From: Polaromonas sp.
GTDB lineage: Bacteria; Pseudomonadota; Gammaproteobacteria; Burkholderiales; Burkholderiaceae_C
DNA: 64,000 nucleotides
Reading direction: 5' to 3'
Assembly (NCBI RefSeq): GCF_012927455.1
Contig: NZ_JABBPE010000002.1
Span: forward strand, 744,001-808,000
The position numbers were made by a program, and so were the translations under genes. Of the stretch, positions 1 to 8,462 are shown piece by piece; the stretch's first letter is position 1; each line of letters opens with the position of its first letter. The notes below the pieces were generated by a model. The model did no database searches. It saw nothing but the letters and a program-made list of their open reading frames with translations, and was not told where the DNA came from.

Positions 1-57
1 CCAAAAGCGGGGCTGGCAGTTAGCATCGGCCAAACCCACCGATGTTCCAAGCATTCC

Positions 58-969
58 ATGAACTCCCATCAGACCCTGCTCCCCCTGCCCGACGCGCGGC
101 GGCTTTGGCGAGTGCCGGGTGGGCGCGGGGCGGGTTGGGCAGTGTCAATTGCAGTGTTCATCCTGCTGGTTCTGCACACTCCGCGAGCAATGGCCGACAT
201 CTGGGCTTTTATTGACGCCGAGCGCATACCGCATTTTTCGTCCACTCGCCTGGATGAACGCTATGAGCTGCTGCTTCGCGACAGCAAGGAAGTGGAACCA
301 TACCGGCGCATCGGGGCGGCCGACACCGCCCAGCAGGTTTCTGAGGAAGCCTACGACACGGAAGCTGGCAAGCCTGCTGTGGCTGCGGCCGACACGTCCA
401 GCATCGGTGCGATTTCGCCCAGATTCCTGAGCTTGTTTGCGCGCTCAGAAAATTACCGGACCGTCAGCCCCTTGCTGCGCGAGGCCTCAAAAACCCACGG
501 CATTGACTATTCACTGCTCAAGGCCCTGGTTGCCACGGAGTCCGGCTTCAACCCTAATGCCATATCACCGAAAGGCGCGGTGGGCCTGATGCAGCTGATC
601 CCGCCAACTGCGCAGCGTTACGGCGTCACCGCCAGCAAAGGCAGCACGATTGCCAAAAAGCTGACCGATCCCCGGATCAACATCAAGGCGGGTGCCCGCT
701 ACCTGGCTGACCTGATCAGAATGTTTCCTGGCCGCCTGGACCTGGCGCTGGCGGCCTACAACGCCGGCGAAGGCGCGGTGCAGCGCGCCGGAAATAAAAT
801 TCCCAACTACCCCGAAACCCAAAATTATGTGAAGACCGTGATGCAGCTCCACACCGGGCTGGCGCCGCCTCCGGTCAAAACGGCGGAAGGGCGGGTGCGT
901 GTGGAAACGCAGGGTGTGGGTATTGCGCGCGTCGACATGCCGCCGGTGCGCGAATCGCTCGATCCTTAG
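58..969 (+). CDS. Lytic transglycosylase, SLT family
   Basis: Likely cleaves the MurNAc-GlcNAc bond of peptidoglycan in the periplasm. The 303-residue product starts with a charged stretch and a hydrophobic segment (about residues 28-46) ending in AMA, which reads as a signal peptide or anchor. A DUF4124-like piece follows (ADIWAFIDAERIPHFS). The SLT domain covers about residues 140-260: the catalytic glutamate is E161 in ATESGF, followed by GLMQLIP and the AAYNAGEGAV motif. The C-terminal tail after about residue 265 is low-complexity. The first ATG is used; a start at M45 would remove the signal, so I reject it. It stands alone, with a 500-bp repeat-bearing spacer after it. The exact substrate preference cannot be read from sequence. 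Confidence 0.88.
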   Translation: MNSHQTLLPLPDARRLWRVPGGRGAGWAVSIAVFILLVLHTPRAMADIWAFIDAERIPHFSSTRLDERYELLLRDSKEVEPYRRIGAADTAQQVSEEAYDTEAGKPAVAAADTSSIGAISPRFLSLFARSENYRTVSPLLREASKTHGIDYSLLKALVATESGFNPNAISPKGAVGLMQLIPPTAQRYGVTASKGSTIAKKLTDPRINIKAGARYLADLIRMFPGRLDLALAAYNAGEGAVQRAGNKIPNYPETQNYVKTVMQLHTGLAPPPVKTAEGRVRVETQGVGIARVDMPPVRESLDP

Positions 970-1052
970 CGCGCGCTTATTGCCCGCACAGCAGAGCATT
1001 GCGTCGGGCCTGCTGGGTGGAGAGAATTACTGCCGCAGCGCCCGTCGAAAAT

Positions 1053-1080
1053 GCGCAAGCAGCTATCTTTTTAATAGCAA
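1053..1080 (-). repeat. Family-A repeat, partial copy
   Basis: Contains GCGCAAGCAGCTAT, an 8-base spacer and AATAGCAA: hairpin 1 of the family (GCTAT/ATAGC arms). Hairpin 2 is only partly visible upstream, as GCGCCCGTC. Confidence 0.7.
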
Positions 1081-1430
1081 ATAAAACTTCAATCGAGCCA
1101 CGGGCTTTAATCCCCGACATTTGCGCGTACGCCCGGCAGCGGCTCCAGAGCAACACGCCGGGTCATCATTTTGAGGATGGATGTGGTGTCTTAGGCGGTG
1201 GAGCCGACACGGCCCTTCTTCACATGCGGGGCCGATCAGCAGCGTGGCTGACTGGCTTTTATGGCTGGTCTGCGGTTGCTTGTTGTTGCAATGGCTTGGC
1301 CTGATTTCAAGTCGGCAGGCAACGATAGTGTTCGGCAGGGCTGGCCGCGTGAGATGGGCGATGCGGCGCTGGTTCTTCGAAGTCGGCTTAAGCCTTCTGT
1401 CAACTCGACAACGGAGACAAATACAGCTAC

Positions 1431-1474
1431 AGCCCATACACAACGGGCGCATACAGCTATCACTTTAATAGCAA
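1431..1474 (-). repeat. Family-A repeat
   Basis: AGCCCAT...ACGGGCGC followed by CAGCTAT and TTAATAGCAA. Both hairpin units are recognisable. Confidence 0.8.
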
Positions 1475-1475
1475 A

Positions 1476-2696
1476 TCAGAAACCCGTAGGCGTTTTTCCA
1501 TAAAGCCAGGGCAGATCAAGTAGCTTCTCGCCCAGCAGCCTGAGCGACGCATCGCGCGCCCAGCGCAACGGGCCACTGGCGTGAAATATCTGGCCGTTGC
1601 GCAGCGAGCGCGCCTGCACCTGGGCATTGCGCTGCCAACGGCGCTGAGCGTAGCGCTGCAGCAGGGCCGGCACTTCCACGGCCTGGTCTTGCGCCTGGGC
1701 CAGCGCCGAACCCAGCTCGGCCGCGTCTTCAATCGCCATGCCGGCGCCTTGCGCCAGATAAGGCCGCATCGGGTGCGCGGCATCGCCGAGCAAGGCAACG
1801 CGGCCCTGCGCCTGCTGCTGCGCGCCGCGCATGGGCGGGCGGTCGCACAGCGCCCACAAGCCCCAGCCAGCACCTGCCTCGCCACCGCAATCGGCAACTG
1901 CCTGGACCAGCTCACGCAGGGGCCAGGCGGTGTGCAGAAGCGCCGCCTGCAAATCGGTGGCGTTGCTGACGTGGTCCCAGCTTTGCAAGTCGCCATCGAG
2001 CTGGCCGTGCACGATGGCCACCACATTGAGCCATTCGCCGCCGCGCACTGGGTATTGCACGACGTGCAAGTTGGGGCCCAGCCAGGCCGTCACCTGCTGG
2101 CTGCGCAGGCGCTCGGGCAGGCTGGCCTGCGGCAGCAGCGCGCGGTAGGCCAAGTGGCCGGTAACGCGCGGCGGGCCGTCGGCCAGCAACTGCTCGCGCA
2201 CGCGGCTCCACAGGCCGTCGGCGCCGATCAGCGCATCGCCCTGTACCTCCAGGCCGTCGCTGGTTTGAAGGGTGACCGCCTGCTCGCTGTCGGCAAAGCT
2301 GGCCACCGCGCTGTTCAGATTGAGCCGGACGTGATCACGCGCTTGCACGGCTTGCAGCAGCAGGCCGTGCAAGTCGGCGCGGTGGATGGTGGCGTAGGGC
2401 GCGCCGTATTTTTGCAACGCCCGCTGGCCCAGCGGCAGCACGCCAAGTTCGTCACCCGTGACCGCGTCGCGCACCTGCAAGCGGTGCGGAAAAGCCGCGA
2501 TGCGTGCCAAATCATCCTGCAGCCCCCAACCGTGCAGCACCCGCACGACATTCGGGCCCAACTGGATGCCCGCGCCGACTTCGCCAAAGGCGGGCGCCTG
2601 CTCGAACAGGCGCACGTCCCAGCCCGCGCGGGATGCAGCCAGCGCCGCCGCCAGCCCGCCTATGCCGCCGCCGGCAATCAAGGCCTGCTGGATCAC
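1476..2696 (-). CDS. FAD-dependent aromatic monooxygenase (group A)
   Basis: A flavoprotein hydroxylase of the UbiH/salicylate-hydroxylase superfamily, using NAD(P)H and O2 on an aromatic ring. The dinucleotide motif GGGIGGLAAAL is at the N-terminus, GADGLWSRVREQ in the middle (the DG motif), and LLGDAAHPMRPYLAQGAGMAIEDA toward the C-terminus is the second FAD motif. I choose the GTG at 2696 because the flavin motif follows at once and any ATG upstream lies inside acnA. No strong ribosome site is visible, so translation may be coupled to acnA, which ends 70 bp upstream. The substrate is unknown; 3-hydroxybenzoate or salicylate-like acids are family guesses only. Confidence 0.85.
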   Translation of the reverse strand: MIQQALIAGGGIGGLAAALAASRAGWDVRLFEQAPAFGEVGAGIQLGPNVVRVLHGWGLQDDLARIAAFPHRLQVRDAVTGDELGVLPLGQRALQKYGAPYATIHRADLHGLLLQAVQARDHVRLNLNSAVASFADSEQAVTLQTSDGLEVQGDALIGADGLWSRVREQLLADGPPRVTGHLAYRALLPQASLPERLRSQQVTAWLGPNLHVVQYPVRGGEWLNVVAIVHGQLDGDLQSWDHVSNATDLQAALLHTAWPLRELVQAVADCGGEAGAGWGLWALCDRPPMRGAQQQAQGRVALLGDAAHPMRPYLAQGAGMAIEDAAELGSALAQAQDQAVEVPALLQRYAQRRWQRNAQVQARSLRNGQIFHASGPLRWARDASLRLLGEKLLDLPWLYGKTPTGF

Positions 2697-2766
2697 GCCG
2701 GACAAACCGCCACCATCCTTCGCCGTAAAGGCGCTCGATGATCCAACGAAAACATAGTCTGCGCGC

Positions 2767-5691
2767 TCATGCAGCCAACAACTGCCGCAACACAAAAGGA
2801 AGGATGCCGCCATTGCGGTAGTAGTCCACCTCGATGGGCGTGTCGACACGCAGGATCACCGTGACTTGCTGGCGCGAGCCGTCGGCGCGTGTGATGACAA
2901 GCTGCGCCTCGCTTTGCGGCTTCAACTCGGGGTGCGGAATCACGTCGATGATTTCCGAGCCCCTGAGCTTGAGGGTCTGCCACGATTCGCCCGGCTTGAA
3001 CTGCAACGGCAGCACCCCCATGCCAACCAGGTTGCTGCGGTGAATGCGCTCAAAACTGCGCGCCACCACGGCCTTGATGCCGAGCAGCTGGGTGCCCTTG
3101 GCGGCCCAGTCGCGCGACGAGCCGGTGCCGTATTCCTCGCCGGCAAAAATCACCGTCGGCGTGCCCTCTTCCATGTACTTCATGGCGGCGTCGTAGATCG
3201 GCATTTTCTGAACCACGCTGTCTGGCGTGCGATGGCCGGGGTGGAACAGAGTCACGCCGCCCTCTTCGCGCGAACCCTCTTTGTCGGCAGGGATCATCAG
3301 ATTCTTGATGCGCACATTGGCAAAAGTGCCACGCATCATCACGTCGTGGTTGCCGCGGCGCGCGCCATAGCTGTTGAAGTCTGCCTTCTGCACGCCATGC
3401 GCCTGCAGCCACAGGCCTGCCGGTGAGCTCGCCTTGATGGCGCCGGCTGGCGAAATATGGTCGGTGGTGATGGAGTCGCCAAACAGCGCCATGATGCGCG
3501 CGCTTTGCACCGAGATGCTGCCGGCCTCGGCCCTGGCCAGGGTGAAATCCTTGAAGAACGGCGGCTCGGCAATATAGGTGCTGGCCGGCCAGGTGTAAGC
3601 CGTGCCGGTCACGCCCTTGATCTTTTCCCAGAGCTGGCCCGGCTCGGTTTTGACCTTGGCGTAGTTGGCGCGAAAAGCCTCGCCATTCATCGCGTACTTC
3701 ATGAGGGCATGGATTTCCTCGCTGCTTGGCCAGATGTCGCCCAGGTACACATCCTTCCCGCCTTTGCCTTTGCCAACCGGCTCGGTCATCAGGTCGCGCA
3801 ACACGGTGCCGGCAATTGCGTAGGCCACCACCAGCGGCGGGCTGGCCAGAAAGTTGGCCTTGAGGTTGGGGTGAATGCGCGCCTCGAAGTTGCGGTTACC
3901 CGACAGCACGGCGGCGCACACCAAGTCAGCATTGCTGATGGCTTCGTTGAGCTCGGGCGTCAAATCACCGGAGTTGCCGATGCAGGTGGTGCAGCCATAG
4001 CCAGCCAGTGCAAAGCCGAGTTTTTCCAGATAAGGCAGCAGGCCGGTGGCCGTGAGGTATTCGGTCACGATGCGCGAGCCCGGCGCCAACGAGGTCTTGA
4101 TGTGCGGCTGCACGCGCAGGCCAGCCTCCACCGCCTTCTTGGCCAGCAGACCGGCGGCCAACAGCACACTGGGATTGGAGGTATTGGTGCAGCTGGTGAT
4201 CGCCGCTATCAGCACGTCGCCGTTGCCGACGGTAAGACCTTTTACATCTTGTGTTGCCGGGCTCTGGCTGCTGGCTGCCTCGCCGCTCTGTTCATGCGCC
4301 GTCGCCAACGTCGGGCGATTCCCCTCCATTTCCACCACGGAGCGCGCCGCGCCCGCCGGGGTGGGCGGCGCGGCGGGCAAGACATCGGGCCGGCCTTCGA
4401 CGCTGTGACCTACCAGATGGCGCGTCTTCAAAATAGCAGCGGGCTGGTTAAAACCGTTTTCTGCAATCGGCTTGCTAAACAGCGATTCAAACTGTTGTGC
4501 AACCTGGCCCAGCTCGATGCGATCTTGCGGCCGCTTCGGGCCGGCCAGGCTGGGCGTGACATCGCCCAGGTCCAGCCTGACCACCTGCGAGTAATCGATC
4601 TCTCCGGCCCTGGCCACGCCAAACAGACCCTGCGCCTTGAAATAAGCCTCAAAGGCTTCTATCTCTTCGGTGCTGCGGCCAGTGCCCTTGAAGTAGTCAA
4701 TCGTCTTTTCGTCCACCGGGAAGAATCCCATGGTGGCGCCGTATTCGGGCGCCATGTTGCCAATGGTGGCGCGGTCAGGCAGCGCCAGGGTGCGCGTGCC
4801 TTCGCCAAAAAATTCGACAAACTTGCCCACCACTTTTTCACGTCTCAAGGTTTCCGTCACGCGCAGCACCAGGTCGGTGGCGGTGACGCCCTCGCGCAGC
4901 CGGCCGCTCAGCTCCATGCCGACCACGTCGGGCGTGAGGAAGTACACCGGCTGGCCCAGCATGGCGGCCTCGGCCTCGATGCCGCCTACGCCCCAGCCCA
5001 CCACGCCAATGCCGTTGATCATGGTGGTGTGGCTGTCGGTACCGACCAATGAATCGGCGTAAAAAACGCCGTCTTTGTTTTGATGCACACCGCGCGCCAG
5101 ATATTCAAGATTGACCTGGTGCACGATGCCAAAGCCCGGCGGCACCACGCCAAAGGTGTCAAAGGCCTGCATGCCCCATTTCATGAATTCGTAGCGCTCC
5201 TGGTTGCGCTTAAATTCGAGCTTCATGTTCAGGTCCAGCGAGTTTTTCTTGCCGTAGTGATCGACCATGATGGAGTGGTCGACCACCAGGTCGACCGGCA
5301 CCAGCGGCTCGATCAATTCCGGGTTCTTTCCCAGCCGCGCCGCAACGCTGCGCATGGCGGCCAGGTCGGCCAGCAGCGGCACGCCGGTAAAGTCTTGCAG
5401 CACCACGCGCGACACGACAAACGGGATTTCCTGCGAACGCACGCCGCCAGTTTGCCAGTTGGCAAGCTCGCTGACATGCGCCGCCGTGACTTTTTGGCCG
5501 TCGCAGTTGCGCAGCACCGACTCCAGCACAATGCGCAGCGAAACCGGCAGGCGGGAAATCCTGGGGAACTGCTTGGCCAGTTCGGGCAGGGAATAAAACT
5601 TGCCCGTTTTCCCCGGGGTGATCTTGAAGGTTTTGAGGGTGGCTGCGAATGCGTGGCTGCCTGGGCGCACGGGGGCAGGCATCTGGGTCAT
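2767..5691 (-). CDS. acnA: Aconitate hydratase A
   Basis: Interconverts citrate and isocitrate with a [4Fe-4S] cluster. The three ligand cysteines are C501 (in SCTNTSNPS) and C567 and C570 (in [10 protein letters not shown]). The swivel domain holds [13 protein letters not shown] and [16 protein letters not shown]. At 974 residues it is about 80 longer than E. coli AcnA. Much of the excess is a low-complexity linker before C501 (about residues 425-485, rich in Pro, Ala, Ser and Glu). The first ATG has AAGGAG about 9 bases upstream. An AcnB-type enzyme is also present at 8463-11078, so the strain has both aconitase classes. A 2-methylcitrate role is possible but nothing nearby is a prp gene. 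Confidence 0.96.
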   Translation of the reverse strand: MTQMPAPVRPGSHAFAATLKTFKITPGKTGKFYSLPELAKQFPRISRLPVSLRIVLESVLRNCDGQKVTAAHVSELANWQTGGVRSQEIPFVVSRVVLQDFTGVPLLADLAAMRSVAARLGKNPELIEPLVPVDLVVDHSIMVDHYGKKNSLDLNMKLEFKRNQERYEFMKWGMQAFDTFGVVPPGFGIVHQVNLEYLARGVHQNKDGVFYADSLVGTDSHTTMINGIGVVGWGVGGIEAEAAMLGQPVYFLTPDVVGMELSGRLREGVTATDLVLRVTETLRREKVVGKFVEFFGEGTRTLALPDRATIGNMAPEYGATMGFFPVDEKTIDYFKGTGRSTEEIEAFEAYFKAQGLFGVARAGEIDYSQVVRLDLGDVTPSLAGPKRPQDRIELGQVAQQFESLFSKPIAENGFNQPAAILKTRHLVGHSVEGRPDVLPAAPPTPAGAARSVVEMEGNRPTLATAHEQSGEAASSQSPATQDVKGLTVGNGDVLIAAITSCTNTSNPSVLLAAGLLAKKAVEAGLRVQPHIKTSLAPGSRIVTEYLTATGLLPYLEKLGFALAGYGCTTCIGNSGDLTPELNEAISNADLVCAAVLSGNRNFEARIHPNLKANFLASPPLVVAYAIAGTVLRDLMTEPVGKGKGGKDVYLGDIWPSSEEIHALMKYAMNGEAFRANYAKVKTEPGQLWEKIKGVTGTAYTWPASTYIAEPPFFKDFTLARAEAGSISVQSARIMALFGDSITTDHISPAGAIKASSPAGLWLQAHGVQKADFNSYGARRGNHDVMMRGTFANVRIKNLMIPADKEGSREEGGVTLFHPGHRTPDSVVQKMPIYDAAMKYMEEGTPTVIFAGEEYGTGSSRDWAAKGTQLLGIKAVVARSFERIHRSNLVGMGVLPLQFKPGESWQTLKLRGSEIIDVIPHPELKPQSEAQLVITRADGSRQQVTVILRVDTPIEVDYYRNGGILPFVLRQLLAA

Positions 5692-6246
5692 GGCGAACTC
5701 CTTTTATTAAACAAGCAGCCTCCATTCTGGCAGGCGATGGGCCGGTGCGAAAGCGTTGGCAGGCCCGGGCTTGTGCCACCGGGCGGCAGCACCGCCTTCC
5801 AAGCCAACTGGCGCTGGCGCAGAAAGGCAACATCTCGACACGTTCGGCGAGCGCCCCGGCGCGGTCGTGTTTTTGAGGCCTAGGACCCCGGCAGGCACGC
5901 TCAGCGTCATCAGCAGCACCACCACCAGCATATTTAGCTCCCCAGCATGTAGCGCTGCAGGAACTGGCATGAATAGACCTTTTTCTGCCGATGATTTCAC
6001 GCGCCAGGCACTGCAGGCGCTGGTCCCGCAAGCTTGAAGACATGCTATGTCTTCGATAGCAGCTTACGCCCGTGCCTATTGGGCTACAGCGATTTTTTAT
6101 CAAACCTTTCGGGTTGCGAGCGGTAGCCACCAACACGGGCCTGGCTGTCGGTGCGCACTGACAGCCAGCCACGGCAGCGGCTGATGACAGCAGCTGGCGC
6201 GCTCTTTTACGCTTAACCGTTGACCATCCAACATAAAGGAGTCCTC
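5692..6246. other. Intergenic spacer upstream of acnA
   Basis: 555 bp between divergent acnA and the PNPOx-fold gene, so it should hold promoters for both. It contains one family-A repeat (6043-6090). A minus-strand frame (5707-6000) has a hydrophobic stretch MLVVVLLMTLSVPAGVLGL but no supporting ribosome site; I do not call it a gene. Confidence 0.5.
6043..6090 (+). repeat. Family-A repeat
   Basis: TGCTATGTCTTCGATAGCAG, then CGCCCGTGCCTATTGGGC. Hairpin 1 has GCTAT/ATAGC arms; hairpin 2 has GCCCG/GGGC arms. Confidence 0.8.
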
Positions 6247-6747
6247 ATGAGCAATACAACATCCGACCAGCAAACCCTTTGGGCGCTGATCAGGGACATC
6301 AAATTCGGCATGCTGACGCACCGCCATGGCAACGGCATGCTGCACAGCTTTCCGCTGACCACGCAAAACAAATCAATCGACGAAGGTGCAGCCCTGTATT
6401 TCTTCATTTCACGCAAAAGCGAACTGGTGCAAACCCTGCAGCAAGACAACAACGTCAATGTTTCGTATACCGATCCCGGCGATGACCGCTACGTCTCTGT
6501 CTCCGGCCAGGCGCGCATCAGCGAAGACGCCGCCAAAAAGGAGGCGCTCTGGTCTCCCATGGCCAAGCCATGGTTCGCCGGGGGTGTCACAGATCCTGAC
6601 CTGGCGCTGCTGGAAGTCGGTATCAGCCACGCCGAGTACTGGGACGTGAAGGAAAGCAAGATGGTGCAGCTGGCAAAAATGGCCAAGGCAGCCGTCACCG
6701 GCAAACGGCCTGAACTGGGTGAGCACAAGGAAGTACGCGTTTCTTGA
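6247..6747 (+). CDS. Pyridoxamine 5'-phosphate oxidase-fold, general stress protein 26 family
   Basis: A 166-residue split-barrel flavin-binding-fold protein of the general stress protein 26 type. Recognisable parts are the N-terminal strand IKFGMLTHR, LYFFISRKSELV in the middle, and VNVSYTDPGDDRYVSVSGQARIS. The ATG at 6247 follows AAGGAG at 6236-6241, which settles the start over the upstream in-frame ATG at 6220. It is monocistronic. Members bind FMN, FAD or F420-like cofactors and are often stress-induced; the substrate is not predictable. Confidence 0.85.
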   Translation: MSNTTSDQQTLWALIRDIKFGMLTHRHGNGMLHSFPLTTQNKSIDEGAALYFFISRKSELVQTLQQDNNVNVSYTDPGDDRYVSVSGQARISEDAAKKEALWSPMAKPWFAGGVTDPDLALLEVGISHAEYWDVKESKMVQLAKMAKAAVTGKRPELGEHKEVRVS

Positions 6748-6853
6748 ACTTGATGTGCCCAACTGGCGTTGTTGAAACCGAGTTTTCTCGCGCGACAGCC
6801 CGCCTGATTTTTCACTAAAGCTTGGCCAGCCACCCGAGGCGGACAATGGGGGA

Positions 6854-8221
6854 ATGACGCTCAAGATCCCCGAACTGCTCCTGCCCGCCGGCTCGCTCGA
6901 CAAGATGCGTGCCGCCTACGACTTCGGCGCTGACGCGGTGTACGCCGGACAGCCGCGCTATTCTTTGCGCGCGCGTAACAACGAATTTCGGCTGGAGCAA
7001 ATCCAGACCGGTATAGAGGAGGCGCACGCTCGAGGCAAGAAGTTTTTTGTTACCAGCAATTTGCTGCCGCACAACGATAAGGTGCGCACCTACCTGCGCG
7101 ACATCGAACCCATCATTGCGATGCAGCCCGATGCGCTGATCATGGCCGACCCGGGGCTGATCATGATGGTGCGCGAGAAGTGGCCAGCGGTGCCGATTCA
7201 TCTGTCGGTGCAGGCCAACACCATGAATTGGGCGGCTGTGAAGTTCTGGCAAACGATGGGCGTGGCGCGCATTATTTTGTCGCGCGAATTGAGCCTGGAC
7301 GAGATCGAAAAAATCCGCCAGGAATGCTCCGACATGGAGATCGAAGTGTTTGTGCATGGCGCCTTGTGCATGGCGTATTCGGGTCGCTGCCTGCTGTCGG
7401 GCTACTTCAACCGGCGCGACTCCAACCAGGGCACCTGCACCAACGCCTGCCGCTGGAACTACACACCGCAGGCCGGCACCGACGAGACCGATTCGGGCGA
7501 AGTTCAGCCCATCAAGCTGACGGGCGACTTCAGCTTTTCCGGCGAGCAGCAAGCGGCGGAAGAGTCGTTTTCAGCCTGCGGCGGCAGCCCGCGCCATCCA
7601 CTGGCCGACGGCGTTTATTTGCTCGAGGAAAAAGAGCGCCCGGGCCAGCTCGTGCCCATCATGGAAGATGAGCATGGCACCTACATCATGAACAGCAAGG
7701 ATTTGCGTGCCGTCGAGCATGTGGAGCGGCTGGTCAAAATCGGCGTCGATTCGCTGAAAATCGAGGGCCGCACCAAGAGCCGCTACTACGTCTCGCGCAC
7801 CGCCCAGGTCTATCGCCGCGCCATTGACGACGCCGTGGCCGGCCGGCCCTTCAACCCAGCGTTAATCACCGAACTCGAAGGCCTGGCCAATCGCGGCTAC
7901 ACCAGCGGATTTCTGGAACGCCGCCCAGCGCAGGATTACCAGAACTATGAAAGCGGCAGCTCGGAAATGCGGCGCAGCCAGTTTGTCGGCGAGGTCATGG
8001 CCACGCAGGACGGCTGGGCCGAGGTGGAAACCAAAAACCGCTTTCAGGTTGGCGACACGCTGGAAGTCATTCATCCGGGTGGCAACCGCCACGTGCAGGT
8101 TACGCAGATGAAAAATCTGGAGGGTGAAGAAATCAGCGTCGCCTCGGGCAACCCGCTGCGCGTGTGGATTCCGCTGAAAGCGCCCGCCGACGGGGCATTG
8201 CTGGCGCGCTTGTTTGAATGA
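6854..8221 (+). CDS. trhP: tRNA 5-hydroxyuridine modification protein, peptidase U32 family (TrhP/YegQ)
   Basis: Matches YegQ/TrhP, which with prephenate-derived chemistry hydroxylates U34 of tRNAs that later carry cmo5U/mcmo5U. The start PELLLPAGSLDKMRAAYDFG and the block GADAVYAGQPRYSLRARNNEF are close to the E. coli protein. The U32 signature region reads EVFVHGALCMAYSGRCLLSGYF, followed by the conserved GTCTNACRW cysteines. Its 455 residues equal the family length. It is annotated as a collagenase-like peptidase in older databases, but tRNA modification is the established role of this subgroup. It converges on acnB across a shared terminator. Confidence 0.9.
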   Translation: MTLKIPELLLPAGSLDKMRAAYDFGADAVYAGQPRYSLRARNNEFRLEQIQTGIEEAHARGKKFFVTSNLLPHNDKVRTYLRDIEPIIAMQPDALIMADPGLIMMVREKWPAVPIHLSVQANTMNWAAVKFWQTMGVARIILSRELSLDEIEKIRQECSDMEIEVFVHGALCMAYSGRCLLSGYFNRRDSNQGTCTNACRWNYTPQAGTDETDSGEVQPIKLTGDFSFSGEQQAAEESFSACGGSPRHPLADGVYLLEEKERPGQLVPIMEDEHGTYIMNSKDLRAVEHVERLVKIGVDSLKIEGRTKSRYYVSRTAQVYRRAIDDAVAGRPFNPALITELEGLANRGYTSGFLERRPAQDYQNYESGSSEMRRSQFVGEVMATQDGWAEVETKNRFQVGDTLEVIHPGGNRHVQVTQMKNLEGEEISVASGNPLRVWIPLKAPADGALLARLFE

Positions 8222-8365
8222 ACGATATTGGGAGCGCTACATTCGTGATGAACGGCATCTGCAGGTCATCATTCACTACATTCATGGAAATCCGGTCACG
8301 GCGGGGCTTGGCCAAACCGTCCTAAACCGGCATTGGTCCAGCGCCCGGCTTTACGCATAAAAAAT

Positions 8366-8413
8366 GGCTGCAGCCCATACAGGACGGGCGCTAGCAGCTA
8401 TCAAAAAAATAGC
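8366..8413 (-). repeat. Family-A repeat
   Basis: GGCTGCAGCCCATACAGGAC then GGGCGCTAGCAGCTATC and AAAATAGCG. It lies just before the convergent terminator. Confidence 0.8.
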
Positions 8414-8419
8414 GCTTAT

Positions 8420-8447
8420 AAAAAAGCAGCCCAAAGGCCGCTTTTTT
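8420..8447. terminator. Bidirectional terminator between trhP and acnB
   Basis: AAAAAGC-A-GCC-CAAA-GGC-C-GCTTTTT forms a strong hairpin with an A-tract on one side and a T-tract on the other, between convergent genes. Confidence 0.8.
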
Positions 8448-8462
8448 AGAATCAGACCAAAC

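Larger units (their letters stand above)
970..1475. other. Intergenic spacer with two family-A repeats
   Basis: About 500 bp between the transglycosylase and the convergent monooxygenase. It holds two copies of the dispersed hairpin repeat (1053-1080 and 1431-1474). The roughly 350 bp between them shows no reading frame I would defend and no clear terminator. Confidence 0.6.

Noticed and set aside
3457-5052. Open plus-strand frame opposite acnA
   Set aside because: Shadow of acnA; His/Gly/Arg-rich composition typical of antisense GC-rich coding DNA.
5707-6000. Minus-strand frame with a hydrophobic stretch upstream of acnA
   Set aside because: No ribosome site, no family resemblance after the hydrophobic part, and it overlaps the likely acnA promoter region.
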